From: Phaeodactylibacter xiamenensis
GTDB taxonomy: Bacteria > Bacteroidota > Bacteroidia > Chitinophagales > Saprospiraceae
NCBI RefSeq assembly: GCF_000759025.1
Contig: NZ_JPOS01000038.1
Location: forward strand, 62,001-126,000
Length of the DNA: 64,000 nucleotides
Direction: 5' to 3'
Numbering within the stretch: position 1 is the first letter of the stretch; each line of letters begins with the position of its first letter. Shown here one piece after another: positions 16,940 through 26,088 of this stretch. The notes under the pieces are model-generated. The model did no database searches. It had not been told where the DNA came from and saw only the letters and a list, made by a program, of their open reading frames with translations. Made by a program: the position numbers and the translations under genes.

Positions 16940-18526
16940 TCAAACCAACAAATACCCCCGCGCCACCGCCTGAAAATCAGCCATTTCCTTATCATACCAC
17001 GCATCGTCCCTGCCCAGCTCCTGTTGCAGGATTTTGCCTACAGGCGCTGCCATATCCAAAGCAGCCTGAGCATCCATAAACAAGGTACGCAGACGGCGGG
17101 CAAGCACATCCTCAATACGCTGCGCCATTTCGTGCCTTGCCATCCAAACGACCTCGGCTTTGGTGTTAGGATATTTGGGGTGAAGGGGTTGCTGTAATTC
17201 GGGCTGCTCAGCGATCAGCGCCTGAATGGCTTTCGCCTCGCTGCCGTAGACCCGCCAATGACCTTCCGGGGGGTGCCCGTTGGGATAGCCGTGGAGCCGG
17301 ATTTGGGCTGAAGTGCTGCCTTTTGCACTCATTTTCTTCACCTTCAGGATTTCATCCACCATATCTTCTCCCATTTGCCGGAAAGTCGTCCACTTGCCAC
17401 CGAGTATAGAGAAGAGGTCACTGTCGCTCACCACAATTTTATGGCTGCGGGAGACTTCCTTGGTCGCAGCGCCCTCTGTTTTGGGCGCCGCAAGGGGGCG
17501 TAATCCGGCAAAAACCGAAAGCACATCGGCCCGCGTCGGCGGTTTGACCAGGTAGTCGGCGGCAGTTTCCAGGATGAAGTCTATTTCTTCTTCCAGGGCC
17601 TTGGGCTCGGCCTCTGCTTCAGACCGTGGTGTATCGGTGGTACCCAGAATAAGGGTGCCAAACCATGGGATGCCAAAAAGCACCCGTCCGTCCGGTGTCT
17701 CCGGGATCATCAGCGCATCTTTACCGCCAAGGAAGGACAGGTCCAATGCAAGGTGAGCACCCTGACTCGGAAGGATGGACTTTCGAACGCCCGGCTGATC
17801 CATTTTCAGGATCGTATCGGAGAATACTCCGGTGGCATTTACGACCGACTTGGCGGGGATAGAAAAAGCTTCTCCTTCAACAAGGTCTTTGGCTTCCACA
17901 CCATTGATTTTTCCATCGGCAGCTTTGCTCAGCCCGGTCACTTCGGTGTAATTCACCACGCAGCCACCCATATCCGAACAGGTTTGGGCAACCGCAACCG
18001 CCAAGCGGGCATCATCAAACTGCCCATCGTAATAGACCACGCCTCCCAGTAACCCCTCTTGCTTAATGGTGGGGATTTTCTCGACGACCTTCTTACGGGA
18101 GATAATGTGGGAACGGCCAATACGCAAGCGGCCAGCCATCAGGTCATACACCTTGAGCCCGACCCCGTATTTCAGTTGGTCCCAGCGTGTATAAATCGGG
18201 ATAATGAAGGCTTGCTTACCGGAAAGGTGAGGTGCATTTTTCATCATAAGCCCCCGTTCTTTCAGTGCTTCCAACACAAGGAAAACATCCCCCTGCGCAA
18301 GATAGCGGACCCCGCCGTGCAGCAGTTTAGTGCTTCGGCTTGAAGTTCCTTTAGCAAAGTCTGCCTTCTCCAAAAGAACGACCGAAAGACCACGGGAAAG
18401 CGCGTCAAGCGCAATGCCCAGCCCCGATGCACCACCCCCGATTACGGCAAGATCCCATGGCTCAGACTGATTTTTTATTTTTGCTATATTTTCGTTTCTT
18501 TTCATTTTGTTTCTTTTGTCCTTCAA
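16940..18526 (-). CDS. glpD: Aerobic glycerol-3-phosphate dehydrogenase
   Basis: FAD-dependent membrane-associated enzyme oxidising sn-glycerol-3-phosphate to dihydroxyacetone phosphate with electrons to quinone. The FAD motif GGGASG is at residues 30-35, followed by ALSRGLSVVLLEKADFAKGTSSRS and HGGVRYL. The signature stretch FGIPWFGTLILGTTDTPR and the SVFAGLRPL region are also present. 528 aa from the first ATG; the ATG at 18505 (MKRNENIAK) is an equally plausible start. The C-terminal alpha-helical domain is complete. Divergent from a DeoR regulator 75 bp away, the usual layout of glp genes under GlpR. Confidence 0.93.
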   Translation of the reverse strand: MKDKRNKMKRNENIAKIKNQSEPWDLAVIGGGASGLGIALDALSRGLSVVLLEKADFAKGTSSRSTKLLHGGVRYLAQGDVFLVLEALKERGLMMKNAPHLSGKQAFIIPIYTRWDQLKYGVGLKVYDLMAGRLRIGRSHIISRKKVVEKIPTIKQEGLLGGVVYYDGQFDDARLAVAVAQTCSDMGGCVVNYTEVTGLSKAADGKINGVEAKDLVEGEAFSIPAKSVVNATGVFSDTILKMDQPGVRKSILPSQGAHLALDLSFLGGKDALMIPETPDGRVLFGIPWFGTLILGTTDTPRSEAEAEPKALEEEIDFILETAADYLVKPPTRADVLSVFAGLRPLAAPKTEGAATKEVSRSHKIVVSDSDLFSILGGKWTTFRQMGEDMVDEILKVKKMSAKGSTSAQIRLHGYPNGHPPEGHWRVYGSEAKAIQALIAEQPELQQPLHPKYPNTKAEVVWMARHEMAQRIEDVLARRLRTLFMDAQAALDMAAPVGKILQQELGRDDAWYDKEMADFQAVARGYLLV

Positions 18527-18560
18527 AAGTGCACAAAAAAGAAAATAAAAGCAAGTTTAG
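18488..18560. promoter_or_regulatory. Possible DeoR/GlpR operator region between glpD and its regulator
   Basis: The divergent intergenic zone and the first codons of glpD hold clustered GAAAC/GAAAA blocks (on the - strand: GAAACAAAATGAAAAGAAAC) and a perfect inverted repeat CTTTTG-tcctt-CAAAAG near 18515-18535. DeoR-family regulators often bind such A-rich direct or inverted repeats. The placement fits an operator; the exact site is not certain. Confidence 0.35.
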
Positions 18561-18571
18561 TTTTCTTTTTT

Positions 18572-18579
18572 TACCTTTG
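18572..18579 (+). promoter_or_regulatory. -7 box of the DeoR regulator (TACCTTTG)
   Basis: A perfect match to TAnnTTTG, 22 bp before the ATG at 18602, giving a very short leader. Confidence 0.5.
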
Positions 18580-18601
18580 TTTGAAACTTAGACAGTATTC
18601 T

Positions 18602-19363
18602 ATGCAAATTGCGGAGCGCCACCGGTTCATTTTGGATGCCTTGCGGCAAAAAGGGGCAGTCAGTGTGGCGGCACTGAGCGAAGCCATGGACGTCACCACC
18701 GTCACGGTGCGCAAAGACCTGCGCCTGCTTGAGGAAAAAGGGGCGTTACTGCGTTCCCACGGGGGGGCAAGCCTGCCGGACACCTACGTTAATGACCGCT
18801 CCATTGACGAGAAAATGCAAATCCGGGTGGAGGATAAGCAGCGGATTGCCGTCCGGGCAGTGGAATTACTGCACCCGGAAGAAGCGGTCATCATTGGGTC
18901 GGGTACAACTGTTCGCGCCTTTGCCCAAGCCATTCCCAAAACGATGAAGCTCACCGTGCTCACCGGTGCCATGAATGTTAGCCTGGCTTTACTGGATCAT
19001 CCGGAGGTAGAGCTGGTGCAACTGGGCGGTGTGGTGCGTAAGAGCAGTGCGTCGGTAGTGGGGCACTACGCGGAAGGCATGCTGGCTGATTTTGCCTGCA
19101 CTAAACTATTCCTGAGTGTAGATGGCATTAGCCCGGATTTTGGCCTGACCACCTCCAACATGATGGAAGCCCACCTGAATGCAAAGATGATTAAAGCCGT
19201 TCCTCAGGCAGTCATTCTTGCAGACTCCGGTAAATTTGGGAAGAAGGGGTTTGGGAAAATCTGTGACCTTGAAGCGGTACATACCATTATCACTGATGCG
19301 GGGCTGCCGGATGCGACCCGACGGGCCATGGAAGATAAAGGGGTAAAGGTGCTCATCGCCTGA
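18602..19363 (+). CDS. glpR: DeoR-family transcriptional regulator, likely GlpR
   Basis: A 253-aa repressor. N-terminal winged helix with the DeoR signature (RQKGAVSVAALSEAMDVTTVTVRKDL, then LLEEKGALLRSHGGA), and a C-terminal sugar-phosphate-binding domain (IIGSGTTV, ILADSGKFGKKGF). The ATG at 18602 (MQIAERHRF) is preferred over an upstream TTG at 18581, since it is the normal family start and lies just after a TACCTTTG box. The divergent glpD neighbour suggests that it represses glpD, with glycerol-3-phosphate as inducer; that part is inference from context. Confidence 0.88.
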   Translation: MQIAERHRFILDALRQKGAVSVAALSEAMDVTTVTVRKDLRLLEEKGALLRSHGGASLPDTYVNDRSIDEKMQIRVEDKQRIAVRAVELLHPEEAVIIGSGTTVRAFAQAIPKTMKLTVLTGAMNVSLALLDHPEVELVQLGGVVRKSSASVVGHYAEGMLADFACTKLFLSVDGISPDFGLTTSNMMEAHLNAKMIKAVPQAVILADSGKFGKKGFGKICDLEAVHTIITDAGLPDATRRAMEDKGVKVLIA

Positions 19364-20551
19364 TCAGTCATAAAGCAATACTGCTGCCCGCTGCTTCATA
19401 TATTCCGATCTGCCTTGCAACTCAAGTTCCCGGAGTGCCTTCAGGGGCTCACGGTTTTCTATCCATAGCCTGACCTCGTTACTGCCATTAAGGATGTCGA
19501 TAGGCAATAGCTTGTATTCGTACTCGAAGGGCGGCTGCCGCCACCGGAGCCGGGCTTCCGGCAAATGGAACAGGTATTGCAGAATACAGAGCCCGGACTG
19601 CCAGGGCCGGAAATCCTGGAGATTCAGGAGGTGCAGCTGATAGCCCCCGCAGCGCTCGCCTGCATGTTTTTCGAAGGTCGGCTCAAAGTAGATGGGCCGT
19701 AGCCGAAAGCCACGCAACCCGCTCTTCAGCAAAGCAGATTCCAGGCCGGGCAGGGCCTGATAAGGATCAAATCCCGGGTAGCCAAAGACTTCAAACGGGC
19801 GGGTGGTGCCCCGGCCTTCCGACCAATTGGTACCTTCCCAAAAGACCATGCCCGGAAAAACCCGGGCGGTCAGCAACGCAGGCATATTGGGCGAGGGGTT
19901 GGCCCACAGCAACTCCGTTTTTTCAAAGCCCATTGCACGATGCCAACCGGCCATCGCCACCACCTTCAGGTCGCAGGGTGTTACGGTGGCTTCATTGACC
20001 AGGAGCGCAAACTCTCCAATCGTCAGGCCATGCCTCGCGGGCAAAGGGGACAGCCCGATGAAAGACCGGTACTCCAAATCCAGCAGATTGCCTTCAACCC
20101 GTATGCCTCCAAGGGGGTTGGGGCGATCGAGGACCCAAACGGGGATGCGGGCTTTGGCGCAGGCTTCCATCATCAGTTGCAAAGTATAAATGTAGGTGTA
20201 AGGTCGCGCCCCTACGTCCTGCAAGTCCACAATGACCTGATCCAGTCCCTGCAGCATGGCCGGGGTAGGGGAGCGGTCGGCTTCGTAAAGGCTATGTACC
20301 GGTATCTGGAAGAAGGGGTGGATGTAGTGGGGGCTTTCGATCATATTGTCCTGCGCTTCCCCAAACAGGCCGTGCTGAGGCGAAAAAACAGCCCGCAGCC
20401 GGGGGCCGAAAACCCGGTGCATAGCAGACAGCCCATCTTCCCCCGCAGCGGTTATGGAGGCATTGTGGCAAAGATAACCGATATGCTGTCCGCATGTCTG
20501 CTGAAGGGCTGTATTATGCAGGAGTTGGTCTAGGCCGGTTTGTACAGGCAT
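19364..20551 (-). CDS. Exo-beta-N-acetylmuramidase NamZ-like (DUF1343)
   Basis: A 395-aa protein of the DUF1343/NamZ family, which removes MurNAc from the non-reducing ends of peptidoglycan fragments. Signatures: FSPQHGLFGEAQ, VIVDLQDVGARPYTYIYTL, WVLDRPNPLGG and EGTNWSEGRGTTRPFEVFG. The frame is open upstream to 20701, but the ATG at 20549-20551 (MPVQTGLDQLL) is the sensible start, 10 bp after the end of the DeoR gene. No signal peptide is seen, so the enzyme seems cytoplasmic, unlike many exported NamZ proteins. It forms a two-gene unit with the DeoR gene upstream and sits next to SusCD. Confidence 0.85.
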   Translation of the reverse strand: MPVQTGLDQLLHNTALQQTCGQHIGYLCHNASITAAGEDGLSAMHRVFGPRLRAVFSPQHGLFGEAQDNMIESPHYIHPFFQIPVHSLYEADRSPTPAMLQGLDQVIVDLQDVGARPYTYIYTLQLMMEACAKARIPVWVLDRPNPLGGIRVEGNLLDLEYRSFIGLSPLPARHGLTIGEFALLVNEATVTPCDLKVVAMAGWHRAMGFEKTELLWANPSPNMPALLTARVFPGMVFWEGTNWSEGRGTTRPFEVFGYPGFDPYQALPGLESALLKSGLRGFRLRPIYFEPTFEKHAGERCGGYQLHLLNLQDFRPWQSGLCILQYLFHLPEARLRWRQPPFEYEYKLLPIDILNGSNEVRLWIENREPLKALRELELQGRSEYMKQRAAVLLYD

Positions 20552-20561
20552 GGTGCAGTTA

Positions 20562-21311
20562 TTAGAGTAACGTAAGGCCCGGAATCTGGAAAGGGGTAAG
20601 GAAGGGGTCGTCCGGTGGGCGTTCCGTGATGAGGTACTGCAGTTCGCTGAGTTGGCAGACCCGCATCTTAGTGCTGGTGTTAAGCTTCTCAGAAATAGCA
20701 AGTGCGGCGGTTTGGCCCGAGACTTCGCGCATCGCCTGTTTGACTTCCACTACTTCCCAGTCGCTATCCGTCAGGCCGTTGATGGGGTCAATACTGTTGG
20801 CCCCAAGCAGGCACAAGTCCGGGCTGAGGCTGAGCAACTTTTTGATGACTTCCCCTCCGGTACTGATCTGCGCATCGCCCGAGATACGGCCACCAATGAA
20901 GAGCGTCTCGCTGTCGCTATGCCGGGCCAACTGCATTGCCACAGGCAGGCTTACGGTAAAGAAGGTGACTTTCAGCCCCGGAGGCAAAAGGCGGGCTACC
21001 TCCAGGTTGGTTGTGCCACCACTAATAAGGATGTGCATGCCGTTGCGGAAAAGGCTTATTGCCTTGCGGGCAATAGCCGTCTTTTCGGCATAGGCGTAAA
21101 TTTCCAGCTCCGTAGTGCCCACCATCTGAAAGGAGTTGGATATGGCGCCCCCCCGTACTTTTTTAAGCTTGCCGCTTTCTGCAAGGTCCTGCAAGTCTCT
21201 GCGGATAGTGTCCTCTGAAACATTCAGGAGTTCACTTAAATCAGTTTGCAGAACCTTATTGTGCACATTGACTTCCCTTAAAATTAGCAACTGTCTTTCC
21301 GGTTTTAGCAT
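20562..21311 (-). CDS. DeoR-family transcriptional regulator
   Basis: A 249-aa repressor: winged helix (LLNVSEDTIRRDLQDLAESGKLKKVRGGA) and a sugar-phosphate isomerase-like effector domain (ILISGGTTNLEVARLLPP, GGEVIKKLLSLSPDLCLLGANSI). The first gene of a unit with namZ, divergent from SusC with a 246-bp gap in which regulation of both sides may take place. It is only distantly related to the DeoR at 18602. The inducer is not known; a sugar phosphate derived from the NamZ or SusCD substrate would fit. Confidence 0.9.
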   Translation of the reverse strand: MLKPERQLLILREVNVHNKVLQTDLSELLNVSEDTIRRDLQDLAESGKLKKVRGGAISNSFQMVGTTELEIYAYAEKTAIARKAISLFRNGMHILISGGTTNLEVARLLPPGLKVTFFTVSLPVAMQLARHSDSETLFIGGRISGDAQISTGGEVIKKLLSLSPDLCLLGANSIDPINGLTDSDWEVVEVKQAMREVSGQTAALAISEKLNTSTKMRVCQLSELQYLITERPPDDPFLTPFQIPGLTLL

Positions 21312-21557
21312 GCTTTTATTTCTTCAGTTTGGGTTTGCTTAAAATAATTGAATAACCCGATCACGAGTGTAGGGGCACGGAGTTTTCTTAAAAACTTGCA
21401 TAAAGTTGCAAACAAAATGGCATTAATTTTAATTATTTGCTGTATTATGCATTGAAATTGGCGGTAAGGCTCAATAAAATACCGCATTTCGGGCAAGGCT
21501 TAGAATCAATACCAAATAACACTTTACACCAATCGCTATTAACAAAAACAACAGATT

Positions 21558-24500
21558 ATGAAACAAAGCCTACTCAAGGCGAAGATGCCGCTCCTGATGC
21601 TCCTCATGCTGGGGCTGCCACTGCTGGCATTTTCGCAGAAAATCAACTTTACGGTCAGTGGTACCGTGCAAGATTATGACGGCAACCCGCTTATTGGAGC
21701 TTCTGCTTTTGTAGAAGGCCTGGCGCTGGGCTCGGTCACCGATATAGACGGGCAGTTTGCCATCAAGGGGGAAGCTGAAGCCGGTAAGTACCAGCTTCAG
21801 ATTTCCTATGTGGGTTTCACACCGGTAAGGCGAACGTTCGAAATCAGCGCGGCTGCACCGGAAGTTACGTTGGAGATCAGCCTGGTCGATGATGTCATGG
21901 ACATGGAGGAAGTCGTTGTGGTGGGCTCTTCCGTAACCACCAAGCGCAAGCAGCTCGGCAACGCGGTCAATGTGCTGAAGTCTGATAAGCTTACCGTGGC
22001 CAACCCACAGGGCGTGACCGGCGCACTGCAGGGTAAGCTTCCAGGCGCACGTATTACGCAAAACTCTGGAGACCCTGCCGGTGGCTTCAGCGTGCAGTTG
22101 CGGGGGGCAAGTACACTCCTGGGCTCTTCGGAACCACTTTACGTTATCGACGGTGTCATCATTAGCAATAATACCACCAATGTGACCAATATCAACGTTG
22201 GCGGCGGCGCCTCTCAGCCGGGCACCAACCGACTGGCAGACATTAACCCGAATGATATCGCTGATATTACGGTTATCAACGGTGCTGCGGCGGCGGCTCA
22301 GTACGGCTCACGGGCGTCCAATGGGGTGGTGCTCATTACCACCAAGCGGGGCAAGGCCGGCAAGCCTTCTTTTAGCTATTCCTCCGGTTTTAACGTTAAC
22401 GAGCTACGCAAACCGGTTTACGTCAACCTGAGGGGCGAACAGTTCGGCAGCGCGGATCAGCGCCTTTACCCTATTGCAGGGACAAACGAGGACGGAAACC
22501 TTACCGTTGGCGCCAATTTCTCCACAGAGAAAGTACCAGTGACCCGCTACGATTACCAGGATCAGATCTTTGATACCGGCTATGGAACTGATCAGCACCT
22601 TTCGGTACGCGGCGGCAATGAGCAGTCCAATTATTATGCATCCTTGTCGTATACCCTCAATGAGGGCATCATCCGCAATACGGATTTTCAGCGTTATGGT
22701 GCCCGCTTCCGCTTCAATCAGTCGGTAAACGACTGGGCGAGCTTCTCCATCGGGCTGAATTATAACAATTCGTTTTCCAACGAACGGCCGGACGGCAACG
22801 TCTTCTGGTCCCCAATCAATGCCTTCAATATTACCAACAACATTTGGGATATCACGCAGCGGGATGAGCTGGGCAATCTGCAGTCTGTGGAGCCTACCCG
22901 GGTGAACCCACTCAGCGTTATCGAAGATTTTGACATCACACAATCGGTCAACCGGGCTATTTCTGACTTCCAGCTCAAACTCTTTCCGCTCAAAGGCCTG
23001 ACAATCGACTACATAGTCGGGGTAGACGCGTACAATCAGGAGGGTAATATCTTCATCCCTCCTTATCCATACGCTCCGGTCAATCCTACCTACTTCGACG
23101 ATGGCTATGCTTCTACGGCGAACAACAACGTTTTCCTGATCAACAACGATATCAATATCTCGTATGAGAAGGAAATCAGCAGCAGCCTGGTATCTATTAC
23201 CAAAGCAGGCTTCTCTGACCAGTATTCTCAGAATGCGTTCTCGGTGGCCCAGGGCCGCGGGCTGGCGCCATTTGTGGAAACGGTCAATGGTGCGAGTATC
23301 ATTCTCAACCCGTCGGCCAATACCGACCGCTTGCGCATCTGGGGTTACTACCTGCAGCAAACTTTTGGGCTGAACGACCGCCTGTTCCTGACTGCGGCAG
23401 CCCGGGTGGATGCAGCCAGCTCCTTTAGCGAAGACAACCGCAATATCATTTACCCTAAGGTGAGTGCCAGCTACGTTTTATCCAGTGAGCCTTTCTGGCA
23501 GGAAAGCGCGCTGGGCAGGACTATCAGCCTCTTCAAGCTCCGTGCTTCCTGGGGACAGGCAGGTAACCTGACGGCCATCGGGCCTTACGCCCGTTTCTCT
23601 ACCTATAACACCGGTAACCTTGCAGGCAGCGTAGCCATCAACCAAAGCAGTACCCTGGCCAACCCGGATGTGCGCCCCGAGGTGAATACAGAAACGGAAA
23701 TCGGTGCAGATATCTCTTTCCTGAAGGACCGCCTTGGCATGTCCCTCACCTGGTACAATCAGGATATTGACGATCTCCTCGTGAGCCGTTCACTAGCTGC
23801 TTCTCAGGGCGGTAGTGCCATTACAACTAACGTGGGGTCGCTGGAAAACAAAGGTGTGGAAGTCCTGCTTTATGGCTCGCCTATCCGCAAGCGTGACTTT
23901 AGCTGGGATATCTCCCTCAATTTCTCCCGCAACCGCAACCGCGTCACCAACCTTGGACAGGCGCGTACAGCGGTGCCTAACGTAACCGGTGCACCGATCT
24001 TCCTGGTTGACGATCAGCCGCTGGGCGTATTCTTTGGGACTTATATTGCCCGTGACGACAACGGCGATCCGCTACTTACACCGGAAGGCTTCCTGCAGCA
24101 GGAGCGGGGCGATGCTGCTACCAATATGCCACAGCGGGATGCAAACGGGCAGCCAACAGGTACGCCTCTTCAGCAGGTTATTGGTGACCCTAACCCCGAC
24201 TACATCCTAGGCGGTAGCACCACCTTCAACTACAAGCGCTTCGGAATTACAGCTGTAATCGAGAGCGTACAAGGGCAGGACGTATTCGACGCCGACAAGC
24301 GGACCCGTCAGGGCGTAGGCATAGGGGAATTTGCTGAGCAGGAACTATCCGGCGAACTGCCGCGGGGCTGGGTTTGGGCCATGTATCCCATCCTGGAATG
24401 GCGGATTTCTGATGGCTCCTTTACTAAGCTCCGGGAGTTGTCTGTAAGCTACACCATCCCGGATATCGGCGGTGTGCTGAGCAATACGACCATCTCGGTA

Positions 24501-24650
24501 GGCGGCCGGAACATTTTCTCCATTGACAACTTCACCAGTTACGATCCGGAGACCAATGCCGGTGGGCAAAGTAACCTGATGCGGAACGTCAATTTCGGTA
24601 ATGTGCCCATCCCACGGGTATATACCCTGAACATCCGTACCAATTTCTAA
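21558..24650 (+). CDS. SusC/RagA-type TonB-linked outer-membrane transporter
   Basis: A 1030-aa TonB-dependent receptor. Signal peptide to about residue 26 (LLAFSQ), then a carboxypeptidase-regulatory-like domain (VSGTVQDYDGNPLIGASAFVEG), a TonB-box-like region (MEEVVVVGSS), the plug (GALQGKLPGARITQNSG, the family motif PLYVIDGVII and a GAAAAAQYGSRASNGV stretch), then the long barrel ending in aromatic RVYTLNIRTNF. Typical of glycan or peptide uptake. It forms an operon with the SusD gene 26 bp downstream. The substrate cannot be read; no sigma/anti-sigma pair is adjacent, so control by the divergent DeoR is possible. Confidence 0.95.
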   Translation: MKQSLLKAKMPLLMLLMLGLPLLAFSQKINFTVSGTVQDYDGNPLIGASAFVEGLALGSVTDIDGQFAIKGEAEAGKYQLQISYVGFTPVRRTFEISAAAPEVTLEISLVDDVMDMEEVVVVGSSVTTKRKQLGNAVNVLKSDKLTVANPQGVTGALQGKLPGARITQNSGDPAGGFSVQLRGASTLLGSSEPLYVIDGVIISNNTTNVTNINVGGGASQPGTNRLADINPNDIADITVINGAAAAAQYGSRASNGVVLITTKRGKAGKPSFSYSSGFNVNELRKPVYVNLRGEQFGSADQRLYPIAGTNEDGNLTVGANFSTEKVPVTRYDYQDQIFDTGYGTDQHLSVRGGNEQSNYYASLSYTLNEGIIRNTDFQRYGARFRFNQSVNDWASFSIGLNYNNSFSNERPDGNVFWSPINAFNITNNIWDITQRDELGNLQSVEPTRVNPLSVIEDFDITQSVNRAISDFQLKLFPLKGLTIDYIVGVDAYNQEGNIFIPPYPYAPVNPTYFDDGYASTANNNVFLINNDINISYEKEISSSLVSITKAGFSDQYSQNAFSVAQGRGLAPFVETVNGASIILNPSANTDRLRIWGYYLQQTFGLNDRLFLTAAARVDAASSFSEDNRNIIYPKVSASYVLSSEPFWQESALGRTISLFKLRASWGQAGNLTAIGPYARFSTYNTGNLAGSVAINQSSTLANPDVRPEVNTETEIGADISFLKDRLGMSLTWYNQDIDDLLVSRSLAASQGGSAITTNVGSLENKGVEVLLYGSPIRKRDFSWDISLNFSRNRNRVTNLGQARTAVPNVTGAPIFLVDDQPLGVFFGTYIARDDNGDPLLTPEGFLQQERGDAATNMPQRDANGQPTGTPLQQVIGDPNPDYILGGSTTFNYKRFGITAVIESVQGQDVFDADKRTRQGVGIGEFAEQELSGELPRGWVWAMYPILEWRISDGSFTKLRELSVSYTIPDIGGVLSNTTISVGGRNIFSIDNFTSYDPETNAGGQSNLMRNVNFGNVPIPRVYTLNIRTNF

Positions 24651-24676
24651 ACCTGTAGAACCAGAAAAAGCAAACT

Positions 24677-25987
24677 ATGATGATTTCAAGATATAAAACC
24701 CTCAGCAGCCTGCTAATGGCCCTGATGCTTTTGGCCAGTTGTGAGACAGATTTTACCAATCCCGGCGCTGCCACCGAAGATCAGGTGCTGAACAGCCCTG
24801 ATGGCCTCATCGGCCTGGCAGTGGGTATTCAAAAACGCTGGAGTGTGGGGCGGCAGAGCCCGGTTTATACTACCGTGACAGCCGCTGGTTTTACGACCTT
24901 CGAGCTGCGCCTCATCAACCCGGGCAACAGTGAGGAGAACGCCCTGTCCATTGGCAAAGATGAGCTGATCGGTACCAACGGCGTGGTGTCCAATCTCTGG
25001 GAAGAAGCCCTGCTGGTCCGCAATGAGTCCGATCAGATACTGGCGAATGCAGAAAAAATCCCGGATGCCGGGGTGCGCTCCGGGCTAATCGCTACCGGTG
25101 CGATTTTCAAGGCGCTGGCTAATGGCACCCTGGCTCAGTTTTTTGAGCAGCTGCCTTTGGCAAATGCAGAAAATGCCGTGTTTAGCTCCCGTGAAGCGGC
25201 ACTGGAAGATGCGATTGCAACCCTGGAAGCGGCACGCAGTACAGTCAACGCAGCACCGGTGTCCGCTGCGTTTTTAGACAAAACCCCTGCTAGTATTGAC
25301 GCTATTAACACCATTAATGCACTACTTGCGCGGTACCACAACATGCTCGGCAACCACGACGCTGCTATTGAGGCCGCGAACCGGGTTGACTTGTCCTCCA
25401 TGTCCACTTTTGCCTACGATGCGGTCAATACCAACCCCATCGCTTTTGTCTCTATCCTGACCAACAACGTCTATCAGCCGGTTGACCTCACCCTCGGGCT
25501 GCCTGATGGGCTGGCACCGGATGCTGGCGATCAGCGCCTGCCGTTTTACTTTCAGAACCTGACCCCTGACAACAACGATTTCCGTGCGGCGGCGTTCTGG
25601 GATGCGCCAGACAAGGCTATCCCGGTATACCTGCCTGGGGAAATGGCGCTCATCCGTGCCGAGGCGCTGGCCCGCAAGGGAATGGTAGGAGAGGCTATTG
25701 ATGCGCTGAATGAAGTGCTGACCAAACAGCCCACCGAGGATGCCTTCGGGGTAGGTGCCGGCCTTGATGCTTACAACGGAGCAGAAACGCAGGAGGCGGT
25801 ACTTGATGCCATCTATGCCAATCGGTGTATTGAGCTTATGATGTCCGGGTTGCGCCTGGAGGACAGCCGCCGCTTTGGCCGCCCGGCTCCCAATACCGAC
25901 AATGAAGAGCGCAACCGCAATTTCTATCCGTACCCGGACAGCGAGCGGGCCAACAACACCAACACACCGGAAGACCCCGAGATCTAA
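24677..25987 (+). CDS. SusD/RagB-family outer-membrane lipoprotein
   Basis: A 436-aa lipoprotein partner of the SusC above, capturing substrate at the cell surface. Lipobox LLASC with Cys22. The SusD TPR-like helices are visible (EALLVRNESDQILANAEKI, INTINALLARYHNMLGNHDAAI), as are the C-terminal YLPGEMALIRAEALARKG and YANRCIELMMSGLRLEDSRR features. At 436 aa it is shorter than many SusD proteins (about 500-550 aa) but shows no break. Followed by a stem-loop. Confidence 0.93.
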   Translation: MMISRYKTLSSLLMALMLLASCETDFTNPGAATEDQVLNSPDGLIGLAVGIQKRWSVGRQSPVYTTVTAAGFTTFELRLINPGNSEENALSIGKDELIGTNGVVSNLWEEALLVRNESDQILANAEKIPDAGVRSGLIATGAIFKALANGTLAQFFEQLPLANAENAVFSSREAALEDAIATLEAARSTVNAAPVSAAFLDKTPASIDAINTINALLARYHNMLGNHDAAIEAANRVDLSSMSTFAYDAVNTNPIAFVSILTNNVYQPVDLTLGLPDGLAPDAGDQRLPFYFQNLTPDNNDFRAAAFWDAPDKAIPVYLPGEMALIRAEALARKGMVGEAIDALNEVLTKQPTEDAFGVGAGLDAYNGAETQEAVLDAIYANRCIELMMSGLRLEDSRRFGRPAPNTDNEERNRNFYPYPDSERANNTNTPEDPEI

Positions 25988-26073
25988 ACAGCTGTTTTTT
26001 AGAAGGGACTTCACAATATTTATAAGTTGAAAGGCGGGGAACAGTGGCGTTATTTTCGTCCGCTGTTCCCCGC
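25986..26073 (+). terminator. Stem-loops after susD
   Basis: AAACAGCTGTTTTTT at about 25986 is a short palindrome with a T-run. A longer stem, GCGGGGAACAG (26034-26044) with CTGTTCCCCGC (26063-26073), follows and ends 15 bp before the next ATG. Either could stop SusCD transcripts; the second lacks a T-run. Confidence 0.55.
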
Positions 26074-26088
26074 TCTAATGCTACCAAT

